The translations under genes were made by a program, and so were the position numbers. This document shows, in pieces, positions 44,381 through 52,469 of a DNA stretch of 64,000 bases. Under the pieces are notes generated by a model. It had not been told where the DNA came from, made no database searches, and saw only the letters and a program-made list of their open reading frames with translations. Within the stretch, counting starts at the first letter, position 1; each line of letters begins with the position of its first letter. The stretch comes from Sphingopyxis sp. (GTDB lineage: Bacteria > Pseudomonadota > Alphaproteobacteria > Sphingomonadales > Sphingomonadaceae): contig JAEULK010000092.1 of assembly GCA_016793775.1 (NCBI GenBank), positions 118,549-182,548 on the forward strand. Direction: 5' to 3'.

Positions 44381-45121
44381 CTAGCCGAATCTGTACCGAT
44401 GCAGCCCGCGCCCTTCGCGTCGCAGCCAGGCGCGCGCCGCGGCGACATCGCCGTCGTGCAGTTCGTCGACCAGTGCGTGAAAGGCGCGGCCATGGTCCAT
44501 GTGCTGCAAATGCGCGACCTCGTGCGCGACGGTCGCGCGGCGGACATGGTCGGGCGCCATCACCAGCCGCCAGCTGTAACGCAGATCGCCGGTCGCGGTG
44601 CAACTGCCCCAGCGGCTGCGCGGATCGCCGACCCCGACACGCCCGACGCCCAGGCCCGCGCGCGCCGCGATCGCGCGGCTTTCGTCCGCCATCAGCGCGA
44701 GCGCCTGCGCCTTCAACCAGCGTTCGACGCGCCGCCCGACGCCGTCGGCGGGACCGCCTAGGCGCAGTATGTCCCCGTCGAGCCGCACCGCGCGCGGCAG
44801 CGCCGGGTCCCAGTCGATGAGCCGGTCGATCCCGAACAGCGGCACCGACGACCCCGGGCCGACATCGACCGGCACCACCGCCTTGCCGACCTGTTCGGCG
44901 AGCCAGTCCTGCTGCTCGCTCGCCCAGCGCAGCGCCTTCGCCGCACTGCCGCGGCGCGGCAGGGTCAGCCGCAGCTCGGCGCGCGCGGCGTCGAAGACGA
45001 GGCGATAGCGGCGCGAACGCGCGTGATGGACCAGCCGCACAGGCCAGGCCTCGTCGCCGACGAAGATCAGCGGTGCCTCGGTCGCCGGTGGCGCCGAAAA
45101 TTTAAACAATGCGTTCGACAA
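44381..45121 (-). CDS. YgjP-like metal-dependent hydrolase (SprT-type)
   Basis: 246 aa. The zinc metallopeptidase motif is HEVAHLQHMDHGRAFH (HExxH plus third His) preceded by SRWGSC, the YgjP/UPF signature. It is a predicted cytoplasmic metallohydrolase, substrate unknown. The frame starts at a TTG (45121) that overlaps the upstream YcgN stop by 20 bases; a second TTG four codons later (45109) is also possible. Last gene of the SCO-YcgN-YgjP operon. Confidence 0.83.
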   Translation of the reverse strand: MSNALFKFSAPPATEAPLIFVGDEAWPVRLVHHARSRRYRLVFDAARAELRLTLPRRGSAAKALRWASEQQDWLAEQVGKAVVPVDVGPGSSVPLFGIDRLIDWDPALPRAVRLDGDILRLGGPADGVGRRVERWLKAQALALMADESRAIAARAGLGVGRVGVGDPRSRWGSCTATGDLRYSWRLVMAPDHVRRATVAHEVAHLQHMDHGRAFHALVDELHDGDVAAARAWLRREGRGLHRYRFG

Positions 45122-45548
45122 GATGATTTTCCAATGGTCCCGCGACCTGTTCGCCGACGGTCCAGCCGACGATCGACTGGCCGGCGCGGTGCACCGCGTC
45201 GCGATCGCCCGAGATGAGATGATGCCAGTCGGGCAGCGGCCGGTCCTCGGCGCGCAGCCGATAGGCGCAGCTCTGCGGCAGCCATTCGATGCCCCCGAGC
45301 TTCTTTTTCGTCAGCGTCAGGCAGTCGGGGACGTGGCGGCGGCGGTGCTTGTAATCGCCGCAGCGCGCGGTGCCGAGGTCGAGAAGGCGGCACGCGACAT
45401 TGGTCGGATAGATGCGGCCCGTGTCCTCGTCCTCGATCTTGTGGAGGCAGCATTTGCCGCAGCCGTCGCACAAAGCCTCCCACTCGCCGGCATCGAGGCT
45501 GGCGAGCGGGGCTTCCCAGAATTTGCGCGGCGGCGTCACTTCACCCAT
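45102..45548 (-). CDS. YcgN family cysteine-cluster protein
   Basis: 148 aa. The cysteine-rich motif CDGCGKCCLHK is followed by further cysteines in VACRLLD, ARCGDYK, PDCLTL and SCAYRLR, a pattern I recognise from YcgN/UPF0260 proteins. The cluster probably binds zinc or an iron-sulphur centre; the function is unknown. The ATG overlaps the SCO stop by 13 bases. Confidence 0.87.
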   Translation of the reverse strand: MGEVTPPRKFWEAPLASLDAGEWEALCDGCGKCCLHKIEDEDTGRIYPTNVACRLLDLGTARCGDYKHRRRHVPDCLTLTKKKLGGIEWLPQSCAYRLRAEDRPLPDWHHLISGDRDAVHRAGQSIVGWTVGEQVAGPLENHLVERIV

Positions 45549-46201
45549 TTCGCAAGATCGGCGGCGACCTTGTCGGGCGCGCCCTCGTCGGCGTCGGTCG
45601 AGGGGTCGTCGAGCGGCAGCGGCGCGAGCGGCTTGTCGTCGGGGTCCATCAGAAAGGCGATCTGGGTGTGGCCGACCAGATAACGATCGGGCGCCGACCC
45701 TTCGACCTTGCTGAAGCTGACGGCATAGCTGCGCGCGACCTTGGTGATCGTATCGATCGGCCCCGTTAGGCCGATCAGGCGCGGATGGTAGCGGGAGACA
45801 AAGGGTTTCAGCGCCGCGGGGGTGTCGCGTTCCGGATCGACGGTGATGAAGAGCGGCTGGACCTTCGCGCCGCGCACGGGATCGGCCTTTTCGAACTGGG
45901 CGAGCCCGCGCATCAGTTTCTGCACGTCGACCGGGCAGATGTCGGGGCAGAAGCTGTAGCCGAAATAGACGATGCGATATTTTCCGGCAAAGTCGCTGTC
46001 CTTGACCGTCTGGCCGTCCTGGTCGGTGAGCGCGAAGGGGCCGCCGATCCGCGCGCCTTTCAGCGGCGGTTCCGCGCTCGCCGCCGCCGATTGGCCGCCC
46101 GAACCGTCCGTCGGCGCGTCGCAGCCGGCCAGTGCCGCCATGGCGAAAAGGAGGAGGCTTGCGCGGGCAAGCTTTTGTCCGGTATTTGCGATGTTCATCA
46201 T
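45536..46201 (-). CDS. SCO1/SenC family copper-binding lipoprotein
   Basis: 221 aa. A lipoprotein signal (lipobox LAGC, Cys27) is followed by a thioredoxin-like fold with the copper CxxxC pair Cys85/Cys89 in YSFCPDICPVD and the His ligand in YLVGHTQIAFLMD. SCO proteins deliver copper to the CuA site of cytochrome c oxidase. No oxidase genes are in the window. It is followed in overlap by YcgN and YgjP genes and is divergent from the ankyrin gene 80 bases away. Confidence 0.92.
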   Translation of the reverse strand: MMNIANTGQKLARASLLLFAMAALAGCDAPTDGSGGQSAAASAEPPLKGARIGGPFALTDQDGQTVKDSDFAGKYRIVYFGYSFCPDICPVDVQKLMRGLAQFEKADPVRGAKVQPLFITVDPERDTPAALKPFVSRYHPRLIGLTGPIDTITKVARSYAVSFSKVEGSAPDRYLVGHTQIAFLMDPDDKPLAPLPLDDPSTDADEGAPDKVAADLAKWVK

Positions 46202-46281
46202 TGGGCCAGCCTTGCTGGGCTAGGCGCCGAAAATCAACCTTTGTTGTCGCCGGGTCGGCGGCGACCGCATCAGCAGGGTCC

Positions 46282-46908
46282 ATGACAATGTTTCGTCGCG
46301 CCGCTTTCCGTCTTGCCTCCCTGTCGCTGGCGGGTGCCCTTATCGCCTTCGCTCTCGTGCCCGCGGCGCAGGCGCAGTTCCGCGGCGGCTATGGCTTTCT
46401 GCAGGCGGTAGACGACCGCGACGGGACCAAGGCGACCAACGCGCTGAAGGACGATCCCGCGATCGTGAACACGCGCAACCCCGACACCGGCGAGACCGCG
46501 CTGATCCTCGTCACCAAGCGCCGCGATTCGGTGTGGGTGCGCTTCTTGCTCGACAAAGGTGCCGACCCGGCGATCGGCGACCGGCAGGGCATGACCGCGC
46601 TGATGCACGCCGCACTGCTCAACTTCACCGACGCCGCCGAGGAATTGCTCAAGAAAAACGCGCCGATCGATCAGACGAACCGCCGCGGCGAAACCGCGCT
46701 GATCCTGGCGGTGCAGGCCAGGAACAGTGCGATGGTGCGGCTGCTGGTGCGCAGCGGCGCCAATCCCGACAAGGCCGATCATATCGCCGGCATGTCGGCG
46801 CGCGCCTATGCCAAGCGCGACGATCGGACGGGCCAGCTTACTGCCATGCTCGACGCCAAGCCCGATGCGCCGCTGCGCGACAATGGCGCGGTTTTCGGTC
46901 CCAAATAG
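46282..46908 (+). CDS. Exported ankyrin-repeat protein
   Basis: 208 aa. A signal peptide (ALIAFALVPAAQAQ) is followed by four ankyrin-type repeats, each with the GxTALxxA-type pattern: DTGETALILV, QGMTALMHAAL, RGETALILAV and the last AGMSARAYA. The repeats suggest protein binding in the periplasm. The ATG at 46282 has CAGGG upstream; a second ATG at 46288 is possible. Function unknown. Confidence 0.82.
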   Translation: MTMFRRAAFRLASLSLAGALIAFALVPAAQAQFRGGYGFLQAVDDRDGTKATNALKDDPAIVNTRNPDTGETALILVTKRRDSVWVRFLLDKGADPAIGDRQGMTALMHAALLNFTDAAEELLKKNAPIDQTNRRGETALILAVQARNSAMVRLLVRSGANPDKADHIAGMSARAYAKRDDRTGQLTAMLDAKPDAPLRDNGAVFGPK

Positions 46909-46939
46909 GCGCTTCCGCTGGCGGAATGTGATAAGTGGA

Positions 46940-46969
46940 TTGACAATCACACTGTGATGTGAATACTCT
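46940..46969 (+). promoter_or_regulatory. ribBX: ribBX promoter with internal operator-like palindrome
   Basis: TTGACA (46940-46945) is a perfect -35, with a -10 of ATACTC (46963-46968) or TACTCT 17-18 bases on. Between them lies ATCACACTGTGAT (46946-46958), a perfect 13-base palindrome. The transcript would begin near 46975, the ATG itself. The palindrome could be the operator for the HTH domain at the N-terminus of the protein it precedes. Confidence 0.6.
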
Positions 46970-46974
46970 GTGCC

Positions 46975-48252
46975 ATGTCCACCCAGCTCATCGAGCGCAT
47001 CCGCGCCATCGTCGATGACGGCAGCATGTCCCGTTCGGGACTCGCACGCGCCGCCGGTCTCCACGCCAACAGCCTGCGCGACCTCGATTCGCCCGGCTGG
47101 AACCCCACCGCCGACACGCTGCGCAAGCTCGAGAATTGGCTCGCGCACGGCAGCGACCTGTCGCCGATGGCGACGCCCGAAGAAATCATCGCCGAGGCGC
47201 GCAACGGCCGGATGTTCATCCTCGTCGACGACGAGGACCGCGAGAATGAGGGCGACCTCGTCATTCCGGCACAGATGGCGACCCCCGATGCGGTCAATTT
47301 CATGGCGACCCACGGCCGCGGCCTGATCTGCCTGACCTTGACCAAGGCGCGCGTCGACCAGCTCGGCCTCGAACTGATGAGCCGCGCGAACGGCACCCGC
47401 CACGAAACCGCCTTCACCACCTCGATCGAGGCGCGCGAGGGCGTCACCACCGGCATTTCGGCCGCCGACCGCGCGCGCACCGTTTCGGTCGCGATCGACG
47501 GCGGCAAGAGCCGCGACGATATCGTCACCCCCGGCCATGTCTTTCCGCTGATCGCACGCGACGGCGGCGTGCTCGTGCGCGCCGGCCATACCGAGGCGTC
47601 GGTCGATATCGCGCGGCTCGCCGGGCTCAACCCGTCGGGGGTGATCTGCGAGATCATGAACGACGACGGATCGATGGCGCGGCTCGACGACCTCATTCCC
47701 TTCGCGCGGCGCCACGGGCTGAAGATCGGCACCATCGCCGACCTGATCGCCTATCGCCACCGCAACGACCGGCTGGTCGAATGCGTGTCCGACGAACCGT
47801 TCGAATCGGATTATGGCGGCGACTGGCGGCTCAAATCCTATCGCAACAAGATCGACGGCAGCGTCAATCTGGTGCTGCAAAAGGGCGCGATCGATCCCGA
47901 CGGCGTCACCCTGGTGCGCATGCATCCGGTGTCGATCTTCGACGACATCATGGGCCGGCCGGGACCGAAGAAACGCCGGTTGCAGCGGTCGATGGACGCG
48001 ATCGGCAAGGCTGGCGCAGGCGTCATCGTGATGCTGATGCGGCCGCTGCCGGGTTCGGCCGCCGCCGAGGAAATCCCGCCGCCGACCGGGGGCATGGACC
48101 TGCGCACCTATGGCATCGGCGCGCAGATCCTCGCCGATCTCGGCGTCCATGCGATGGAGTTGCTGACGCCGTCGCACAATAATCTCGTCGGGCTGGAGGG
48201 CTATGGGCTGTCCGTGGTCGGCGAACGTTCGATCCCCGGGGAGGCCGCATAA
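46975..48252 (+). CDS. ribBX: RibBX with N-terminal HTH: DHBP synthase plus degenerate GCHII-like domain
   Basis: 425 aa. Residues 1-60 form an Xre-type helix-turn-helix ([20 protein letters not shown] ... [13 protein letters not shown]). Residues 65-262 are 3,4-dihydroxy-2-butanone 4-phosphate synthase ([10 protein letters not shown], 85-94; [14 protein letters not shown]). Residues 265-420 resemble GTP cyclohydrolase II ([12 protein letters not shown], 375-386) but lack the three zinc cysteines of the VxxxxCxTGDxxxSxxCxC region; this part reads [15 protein letters not shown]. This matches the RibBX variant whose second domain is inactive as a cyclohydrolase. No FMN riboswitch is seen upstream. 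Stop overlaps ribH (TAATG). Confidence 0.88.
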   Translation: MSTQLIERIRAIVDDGSMSRSGLARAAGLHANSLRDLDSPGWNPTADTLRKLENWLAHGSDLSPMATPEEIIAEARNGRMFILVDDEDRENEGDLVIPAQMATPDAVNFMATHGRGLICLTLTKARVDQLGLELMSRANGTRHETAFTTSIEAREGVTTGISAADRARTVSVAIDGGKSRDDIVTPGHVFPLIARDGGVLVRAGHTEASVDIARLAGLNPSGVICEIMNDDGSMARLDDLIPFARRHGLKIGTIADLIAYRHRNDRLVECVSDEPFESDYGGDWRLKSYRNKIDGSVNLVLQKGAIDPDGVTLVRMHPVSIFDDIMGRPGPKKRRLQRSMDAIGKAGAGVIVMLMRPLPGSAAAEEIPPPTGGMDLRTYGIGAQILADLGVHAMELLTPSHNNLVGLEGYGLSVVGERSIPGEAA

Positions 48253-48677
48253 TGGCGCATGTTCTGATCGTCGAAGCCCGTTTCTACAGCCACCTCAACG
48301 ACATGCTGCTCGACGGCGTGCGCTCGGCGCTCGACGCCGAAGGGCATAGTCATGAGACGGTGACCGTGCCCGGTGCGCTCGAAGTGCCCGCGGCGATCTC
48401 GCTCGCCGCCGACAGTGGGCGCTATGACGCCTATGTCGCGCTCGGCGTGGTGATCCGCGGCGAAACCTATCATTTCGAGGTGGTCTCGAACGAAAGCGCG
48501 CGCGGCATCATGGCGCTGACGCTCGACGGCCTCGCGATCGGCAACGGCATCCTGACGGTCGAAAATGAGGAACAGGCGCTTGCGCGCGCCGACAAGACGC
48601 GCAAGGATAAGGGCGGCGAGGCGGCAAAGGCCGCGATCGCCATGCTGGCCCTGAAGGAACAATTCGGCATTGGTTGA
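48252..48677 (+). CDS. ribH: 6,7-dimethyl-8-ribityllumazine synthase
   Basis: 141 aa. It condenses the butanone phosphate from RibB with the pyrimidine to form lumazine. Typical segments are [42 protein letters not shown] and [10 protein letters not shown]. The ATG overlaps the ribBX stop by one base (TAATG), so the two are one unit. The end overlaps the next gene by eight bases. Confidence 0.95.
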   Translation: MAHVLIVEARFYSHLNDMLLDGVRSALDAEGHSHETVTVPGALEVPAAISLAADSGRYDAYVALGVVIRGETYHFEVVSNESARGIMALTLDGLAIGNGILTVENEEQALARADKTRKDKGGEAAKAAIAMLALKEQFGIG

Positions 48678-49350
48678 TCGCCCGCCCCCCAGCCGATACT
48701 CCGTCGTCGAACGCGGCGGGCGGCTGGTGGTGATTGATACGACGACCGGCCAGACCCCGCCGACCGCCGCGGAACGCATGGATGTGCACGACCGCGCGCT
48801 GGGGATCGAGCCGATCCGTCCCGCCCGGTCCAGCGCGGCCCCCGACATGTCGGCCGCCGCGCGTGCCGAATCGGGACTGAGCGCCCGCCCCGCCCCCACC
48901 GAACAGGCCGCGCGGCCCGCGCCGGCCGAGCGCCGGGCGCCCGCCGATCCCGGCAAGGCGCGCATGGCGGCAAAGGTCGCCGAAATGCAGAACCGGCCGT
49001 GGACGCAAAAGCCTGACCGCCAGGCGCCCAAGGCTGAGACCACCCCCGCCCCCGCGCGCATCCCCGAACGCCCCGCCCCGCCGGCACGCGGCCGCAAGAC
49101 GATCGTCACCGGCAAATGGTGGGACAGCAAGGGGCCGCGCACCATCGAACTCGGCCCCAAGGGTCAGCAGGTGCTGAGCGGCGGCTTCGTGACCCTGTTC
49201 TTCGCGGCGCTGATCGCGGCGATCGTGCTGATGTTCATCGAGCCGATCATCCTGTTCGTCGCCGCCTTCCTGCTGTTCCGCTTTGGCGGCAACATCCTTG
49301 GCCCGATCGGCGCCGGCATCGTCGACAAGGCAGTGGCCGAGCGGGGTTAG
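48670..49350 (+). CDS. Hypothetical membrane protein with Pro/Ala-rich region
   Basis: 226 aa. A Pro/Ala/Arg-rich N-terminal 140 residues is followed by two hydrophobic helices ([34 protein letters not shown]). No family recognised. The start is TTG at 48670, eight bases before the ribH stop, so it is coupled to ribH. A role in riboflavin metabolism is not implied by the sequence. An alternative internal start is possible, since the N-terminal low-complexity part has no clear fold. Confidence 0.55.
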   Translation: MVDRPPPSRYSVVERGGRLVVIDTTTGQTPPTAAERMDVHDRALGIEPIRPARSSAAPDMSAAARAESGLSARPAPTEQAARPAPAERRAPADPGKARMAAKVAEMQNRPWTQKPDRQAPKAETTPAPARIPERPAPPARGRKTIVTGKWWDSKGPRTIELGPKGQQVLSGGFVTLFFAALIAAIVLMFIEPIILFVAAFLLFRFGGNILGPIGAGIVDKAVAERG

Positions 49351-49354
49351 CGGG

Positions 49355-49382
49355 TCATCGCCCCCGCGCAGGCGGGGGCGAC
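49355..49382. repeat. Dispersed GC-palindrome (GCCCCCGC type)
   Basis: ATCGCCCCCGC-GCAG-GCGGGGGCGA hairpin, between two convergent genes. The core is identical to that at 16939-16958 and nearly identical to 63940-63959, so the element is dispersed. Confidence 0.7.
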
Positions 49383-49390
49383 GCCGTTAT

Positions 49391-50476
49391 TTACGCCGGC
49401 TGCAACGCCGGATAGTCGGTATAGCCCTCGGGTCCCGGCGAATACCAGGTCTGCGGATTGTCGGCCGACCATTCGGCCCCCGCGCGGATGCGTTCGACGA
49501 GGTCGGGATTGCCGATGAAGGGGCGGCCGAAGGCGACCGCGTCGGCGAGGCCGCTGGCGAGCGCTTCCTCGGCGAGCGCGACATCATAGTCGCTGTTGAG
49601 GATCAGCGGCCCCTTGAACGCCGCGCGAATCGCGGGCGACTGTTTGGGCACGTCGGTCTTGCCGAAGGTGCCGTCGGGGCCGGGTTCGCGCAGCTCCAGA
49701 AAACCGATGTCGAGCGCATCGAGCGCCGCGGCGGCGGCGGTGAACAGCGGCGCGGGATTGCTGTCATCGACCCCCTGCGAATTGCCATTGGGCGAGAGCC
49801 GCACCGAGACGCGGCCCGCCCCCCACACGCCGATCAGCGCCTCGGTCACCTCGCGGAGCAGGCGGATACGATTGTCGACGGGGCCGCCATAATCATCGTC
49901 GCGCAGGTTGGAATTGTCGCGCAGGAACTGGTCGATCAGATAGCCGTTGGCGCCATGCAGCTGGACCCCGTCGAAGCCCGCCTTCTTCGCGTTTTCGGCA
50001 GCGTGCGCGTAGTCAGCAATCAGGCGCGGAATTTCAGTGAGTTCGAGCGGGCGCGCGACTTCGAGATCGCGGCGGCCGACCGGCGTATGCGCACGGCCCT
50101 CGCCCTGCGTCGCCGACGCCGAGACCGGCTGTTTGCCATCATTGAATACCGAATGGACCAGGCGGCCCATGTGCCACAGCTGCCCGACGATGCGCCCGCC
50201 GGCTTCGTGGACCGCGTCGGTCACCGGCTTCCAGCCCTCGACCTGCGCGTCGGTCCACAGGCCCGGCGCCGACGGCCAGCCGAGGCCTTCCTGCGAAATG
50301 CCCGTCGCTTCCGAAATGATCAACCCTGCCGAGGCGCGCTGGCGATAATAGTCGCGCGCGAGGTCATTGGGCACGAAGCCCGGCCCGGCACGACCGCGGG
50401 TGAGCGGCGCCATGACGATGCGGTTCGGCGCCTGGATGGCGCCCAGCTTGATCGGGTCGAAAAGCGATACGGACAT
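49391..50476 (-). CDS. Old Yellow Enzyme family alkene reductase
   Basis: 361 aa FMN-dependent ene-reductase. N-terminal NRIVMAPLTRGRAGPG; LHGANGYLIDQFLRDNSNLR in the middle; GRPFIGNPDLVERI at the C-terminus. Reduces activated C=C bonds, such as N-ethylmaleimide or nitrate esters, with NADPH. The ATG is preceded by GGAG. It has no operon partner and is divergent from the DMT transporter gene. Confidence 0.93.
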   Translation of the reverse strand: MSVSLFDPIKLGAIQAPNRIVMAPLTRGRAGPGFVPNDLARDYYRQRASAGLIISEATGISQEGLGWPSAPGLWTDAQVEGWKPVTDAVHEAGGRIVGQLWHMGRLVHSVFNDGKQPVSASATQGEGRAHTPVGRRDLEVARPLELTEIPRLIADYAHAAENAKKAGFDGVQLHGANGYLIDQFLRDNSNLRDDDYGGPVDNRIRLLREVTEALIGVWGAGRVSVRLSPNGNSQGVDDSNPAPLFTAAAAALDALDIGFLELREPGPDGTFGKTDVPKQSPAIRAAFKGPLILNSDYDVALAEEALASGLADAVAFGRPFIGNPDLVERIRAGAEWSADNPQTWYSPGPEGYTDYPALQPA

Positions 50477-50541
50477 GGAATTCTCCTCGTCGTCTTTTTT
50501 GAGCGACGCCCCCCGGGGCCATCGCTATGGGCTGCGAAGCT

Positions 50542-51492
50542 ATGGACAGCAACCGCCCGGCGCAAGCATGGGTAGCAAAAGAAAATCTAACGACAGGACA
50601 AGCGGTGCGCGGGGACGGCGGAACGACAGGGACGGGACGCTGGGCCTTCGCCGCGCTGCTCGCGGGGAATATCGCGCTGTCGATCGGCGCGATGCTCGTG
50701 CGCCTCGCCGACACGGGGCCGACCGCCTCGGCCTTCTGGCGCATGACGCTCGCCGCGCCGGTGCTGATCTTCCTCGCCTGGCGCGAGACGGGGGGGCGGC
50801 TGCCGCCCCGCCCCGCCATGCTGATCGCCGCCGCCGCGGGCATCTTCTTCGCCCTCGACCTCGCCGCCTGGCACATCGGCATCCTCCAGACAAAGGTGGC
50901 CAATGCGACTTTGTTCGGCAATTGCGCCAGCCTGCTGCTCGTCATCTGGGGCATTTTCCTGACCCGCTCGCTGCCGCGCGGGTGGCAGGCGCTGGCGATC
51001 GGCCTCGCCTTCGCCGGCTCGGCGCTGCTGATGGGGCAAAGCTACGAGCTCTCGCCCGACTATCTGGTCGGCGACCTGCTCAGCCTGCTCGCGGGCGTCC
51101 TTTACACCGGCTATGTCATCCTGATGCAGCGCGTGCGCGGGACGATCGGCGCCTGGTCGGCGCTCGCCATCGCGTCGCTCGTCTGCCCGCCGATCCTGTT
51201 GTCGACCGCCGTCGCGCTCGGTGAGGTGATCGTGCCGCACAATTGGACGCCGCTGCTGCTGCTCGCGCTGACCAGCCAGATTATCGGGCAGGGGCTGATG
51301 ATCTGGTCGTTGCCGCGCTTCACCCCGCTCGTCATCGGGCTGACCTTGCTGGTCCAGCCGGCGATCGCCGCGCTCGCGGGGTGGATCATGTTCGGCGAGC
51401 TGCTGGGGCCCGTCGACCTGCTCGGCGGCGCGATGGTCGGCGCGGCGCTGGTGCTGATCCGGTTGCCGAGCCGCGGCGAACGGCCTATCTGA
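50542..51492 (+). CDS. EamA/DMT superfamily transporter
   Basis: 316 aa. About ten transmembrane helices in two EamA repeats: the first starts ALLAGNIALSIGAMLVRLAD, the second LIWGIFLTRSLP, ending in GGAMVGAALVLIRLPS. Substrate unknown; DMT exporters often move amino acids or metabolites. The start is uncertain: ATG at 50527, ATG at 50542 or GTG at 50605, the last having AGGACAAGC upstream. I use 50542. Gene ends five bases before the COQ9 gene, so the two may be cotranscribed. Confidence 0.88.
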   Translation: MDSNRPAQAWVAKENLTTGQAVRGDGGTTGTGRWAFAALLAGNIALSIGAMLVRLADTGPTASAFWRMTLAAPVLIFLAWRETGGRLPPRPAMLIAAAAGIFFALDLAAWHIGILQTKVANATLFGNCASLLLVIWGIFLTRSLPRGWQALAIGLAFAGSALLMGQSYELSPDYLVGDLLSLLAGVLYTGYVILMQRVRGTIGAWSALAIASLVCPPILLSTAVALGEVIVPHNWTPLLLLALTSQIIGQGLMIWSLPRFTPLVIGLTLLVQPAIAALAGWIMFGELLGPVDLLGGAMVGAALVLIRLPSRGERPI

Positions 51493-51497
51493 CGGCC

Positions 51498-52163
51498 ATG
51501 GCTTCCATCCTGCCCGCCGACCCCACGCTCGAAGAGATTCGCGCCGCGCTCGCGCCGCTGATCGCACGGAACGCCGCCTTCGACGGTTTCGGCGAGGCGG
51601 CGCTGGCCGATGCCGCGGCGCGTCTGCACATCGACGCCGATGTCGCGCGGCTCGCCTTTCCCGGCGGCGGGCGCGACATGGTCGATGCCTGGTTTGCCGA
51701 TATCGATGCGGCGATGGCGGCGAAATGGCCCGCCGAGGCATTGGCGACCCTGAAGATTCGCGAGCGGATCACCAATCTGGTCGAGACGCGGATCGACCTG
51801 TTGGCGCCGAATCGCGAGGCGCTGCGCCGGGCGCTGGCTTTGCTCGCGCTGCCGACCAATGTGCCGTTCGCGGCGAAGCTCGGCTGGCGCGCCGCCGACC
51901 TGATGTGGCGCCTCGCAGGCGATACCGCGACCGACTATAATCATTACAGCAAGCGCGCGATCCTCGGCAGCGTCTATGCCGCGACGATGGCGGCGTTCCT
52001 GAACGACGAGAGCGGCGGCCAGGCCGACACGCGCGCCTTCCTCGCGCGGCGGATCGGCGAGGTGATGCGTTTCGAAGGCTGGAAGCACCGCCGCGCCGCC
52101 AGCCGCATCGAACGCCCGAGCCTCGCGCGCTTCGTCGGGCGGCTGCGCTACCCGGGACGCTAG
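51498..52163 (+). CDS. COQ9 family protein
   Basis: 221 aa. Helical TetR-like fold with the COQ9 core RLHIDADVARLAFPGG and the C-terminal helix set LAGDTATDYNHYSKRAILGSVY, the conserved COQ9 signature. In eukaryotes COQ9 supports the hydroxylase COQ7 in ubiquinone synthesis; the alphaproteobacterial homologue is assumed to do likewise. The ATG follows six bases after the transporter stop. Confidence 0.9.
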   Translation: MASILPADPTLEEIRAALAPLIARNAAFDGFGEAALADAAARLHIDADVARLAFPGGGRDMVDAWFADIDAAMAAKWPAEALATLKIRERITNLVETRIDLLAPNREALRRALALLALPTNVPFAAKLGWRAADLMWRLAGDTATDYNHYSKRAILGSVYAATMAAFLNDESGGQADTRAFLARRIGEVMRFEGWKHRRAASRIERPSLARFVGRLRYPGR

Positions 52164-52196
52164 CCGGTTCCAATAAAGGACTGGCGCCGTGCGATC

Positions 52197-52215
52197 GATA
52201 TTGATAATCGCTCGC
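52197..52215. promoter_or_regulatory. feoA: Candidate Fur box at the feoA start
   Basis: GATATTGATAATCGCTCGC matches 14 of 19 positions of the Fur consensus GATAATGATAATCATTATC. It overlaps a -10-like GATAAT (52203-52208) and ends two bases before the feoA ATG. Repression under iron-rich conditions would fit the feo genes. Position and match are read directly; binding is inferred. Confidence 0.5.
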
Positions 52216-52217
52216 AA

Positions 52218-52469
52218 ATGACAGGCTTGCTCGACAAATCGGCGCTGGGCGTCGCGGTACGCATCAAACGCATCGACTGGACCGCCATGTCCGAGGACGA
52301 AGGCCGCCGGCTGCGCGAATTCGGCCTGATGGAAGGATGCGAGGTCACCCCGCGCCATCGCGGCAGCATCTTTTCGCGCGACCCGCTCGCGCTGAGCGTC
52401 GGACGTATGCAGGTCATCATCCGCGCCAAACAGGCTGCGGTGATCGAAGTCGAACCGATCGCGGCATGA
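52218..52469 (+). CDS. feoA: Ferrous iron transport protein A
   Basis: 83 aa SH3-like FeoA: VRIKRIDW, LREFGLMEGCEVTPRHRG and DPLALSVGRMQVIIR. It regulates FeoB. The ATG is preceded directly by a Fur-box-like sequence with no Shine-Dalgarno, so the transcript may start just before the ATG. The stop overlaps feoB by four bases (ATGA). Confidence 0.92.
   Translation: MTGLLDKSALGVAVRIKRIDWTAMSEDEGRRLREFGLMEGCEVTPRHRGSIFSRDPLALSVGRMQVIIRAKQAAVIEVEPIAA

Noticed and set aside
46909-46974. FMN riboswitch upstream of ribBX
   Set aside because: The 66-base gap is too short and shows no conserved FMN aptamer sequence; it holds a promoter and palindrome instead.
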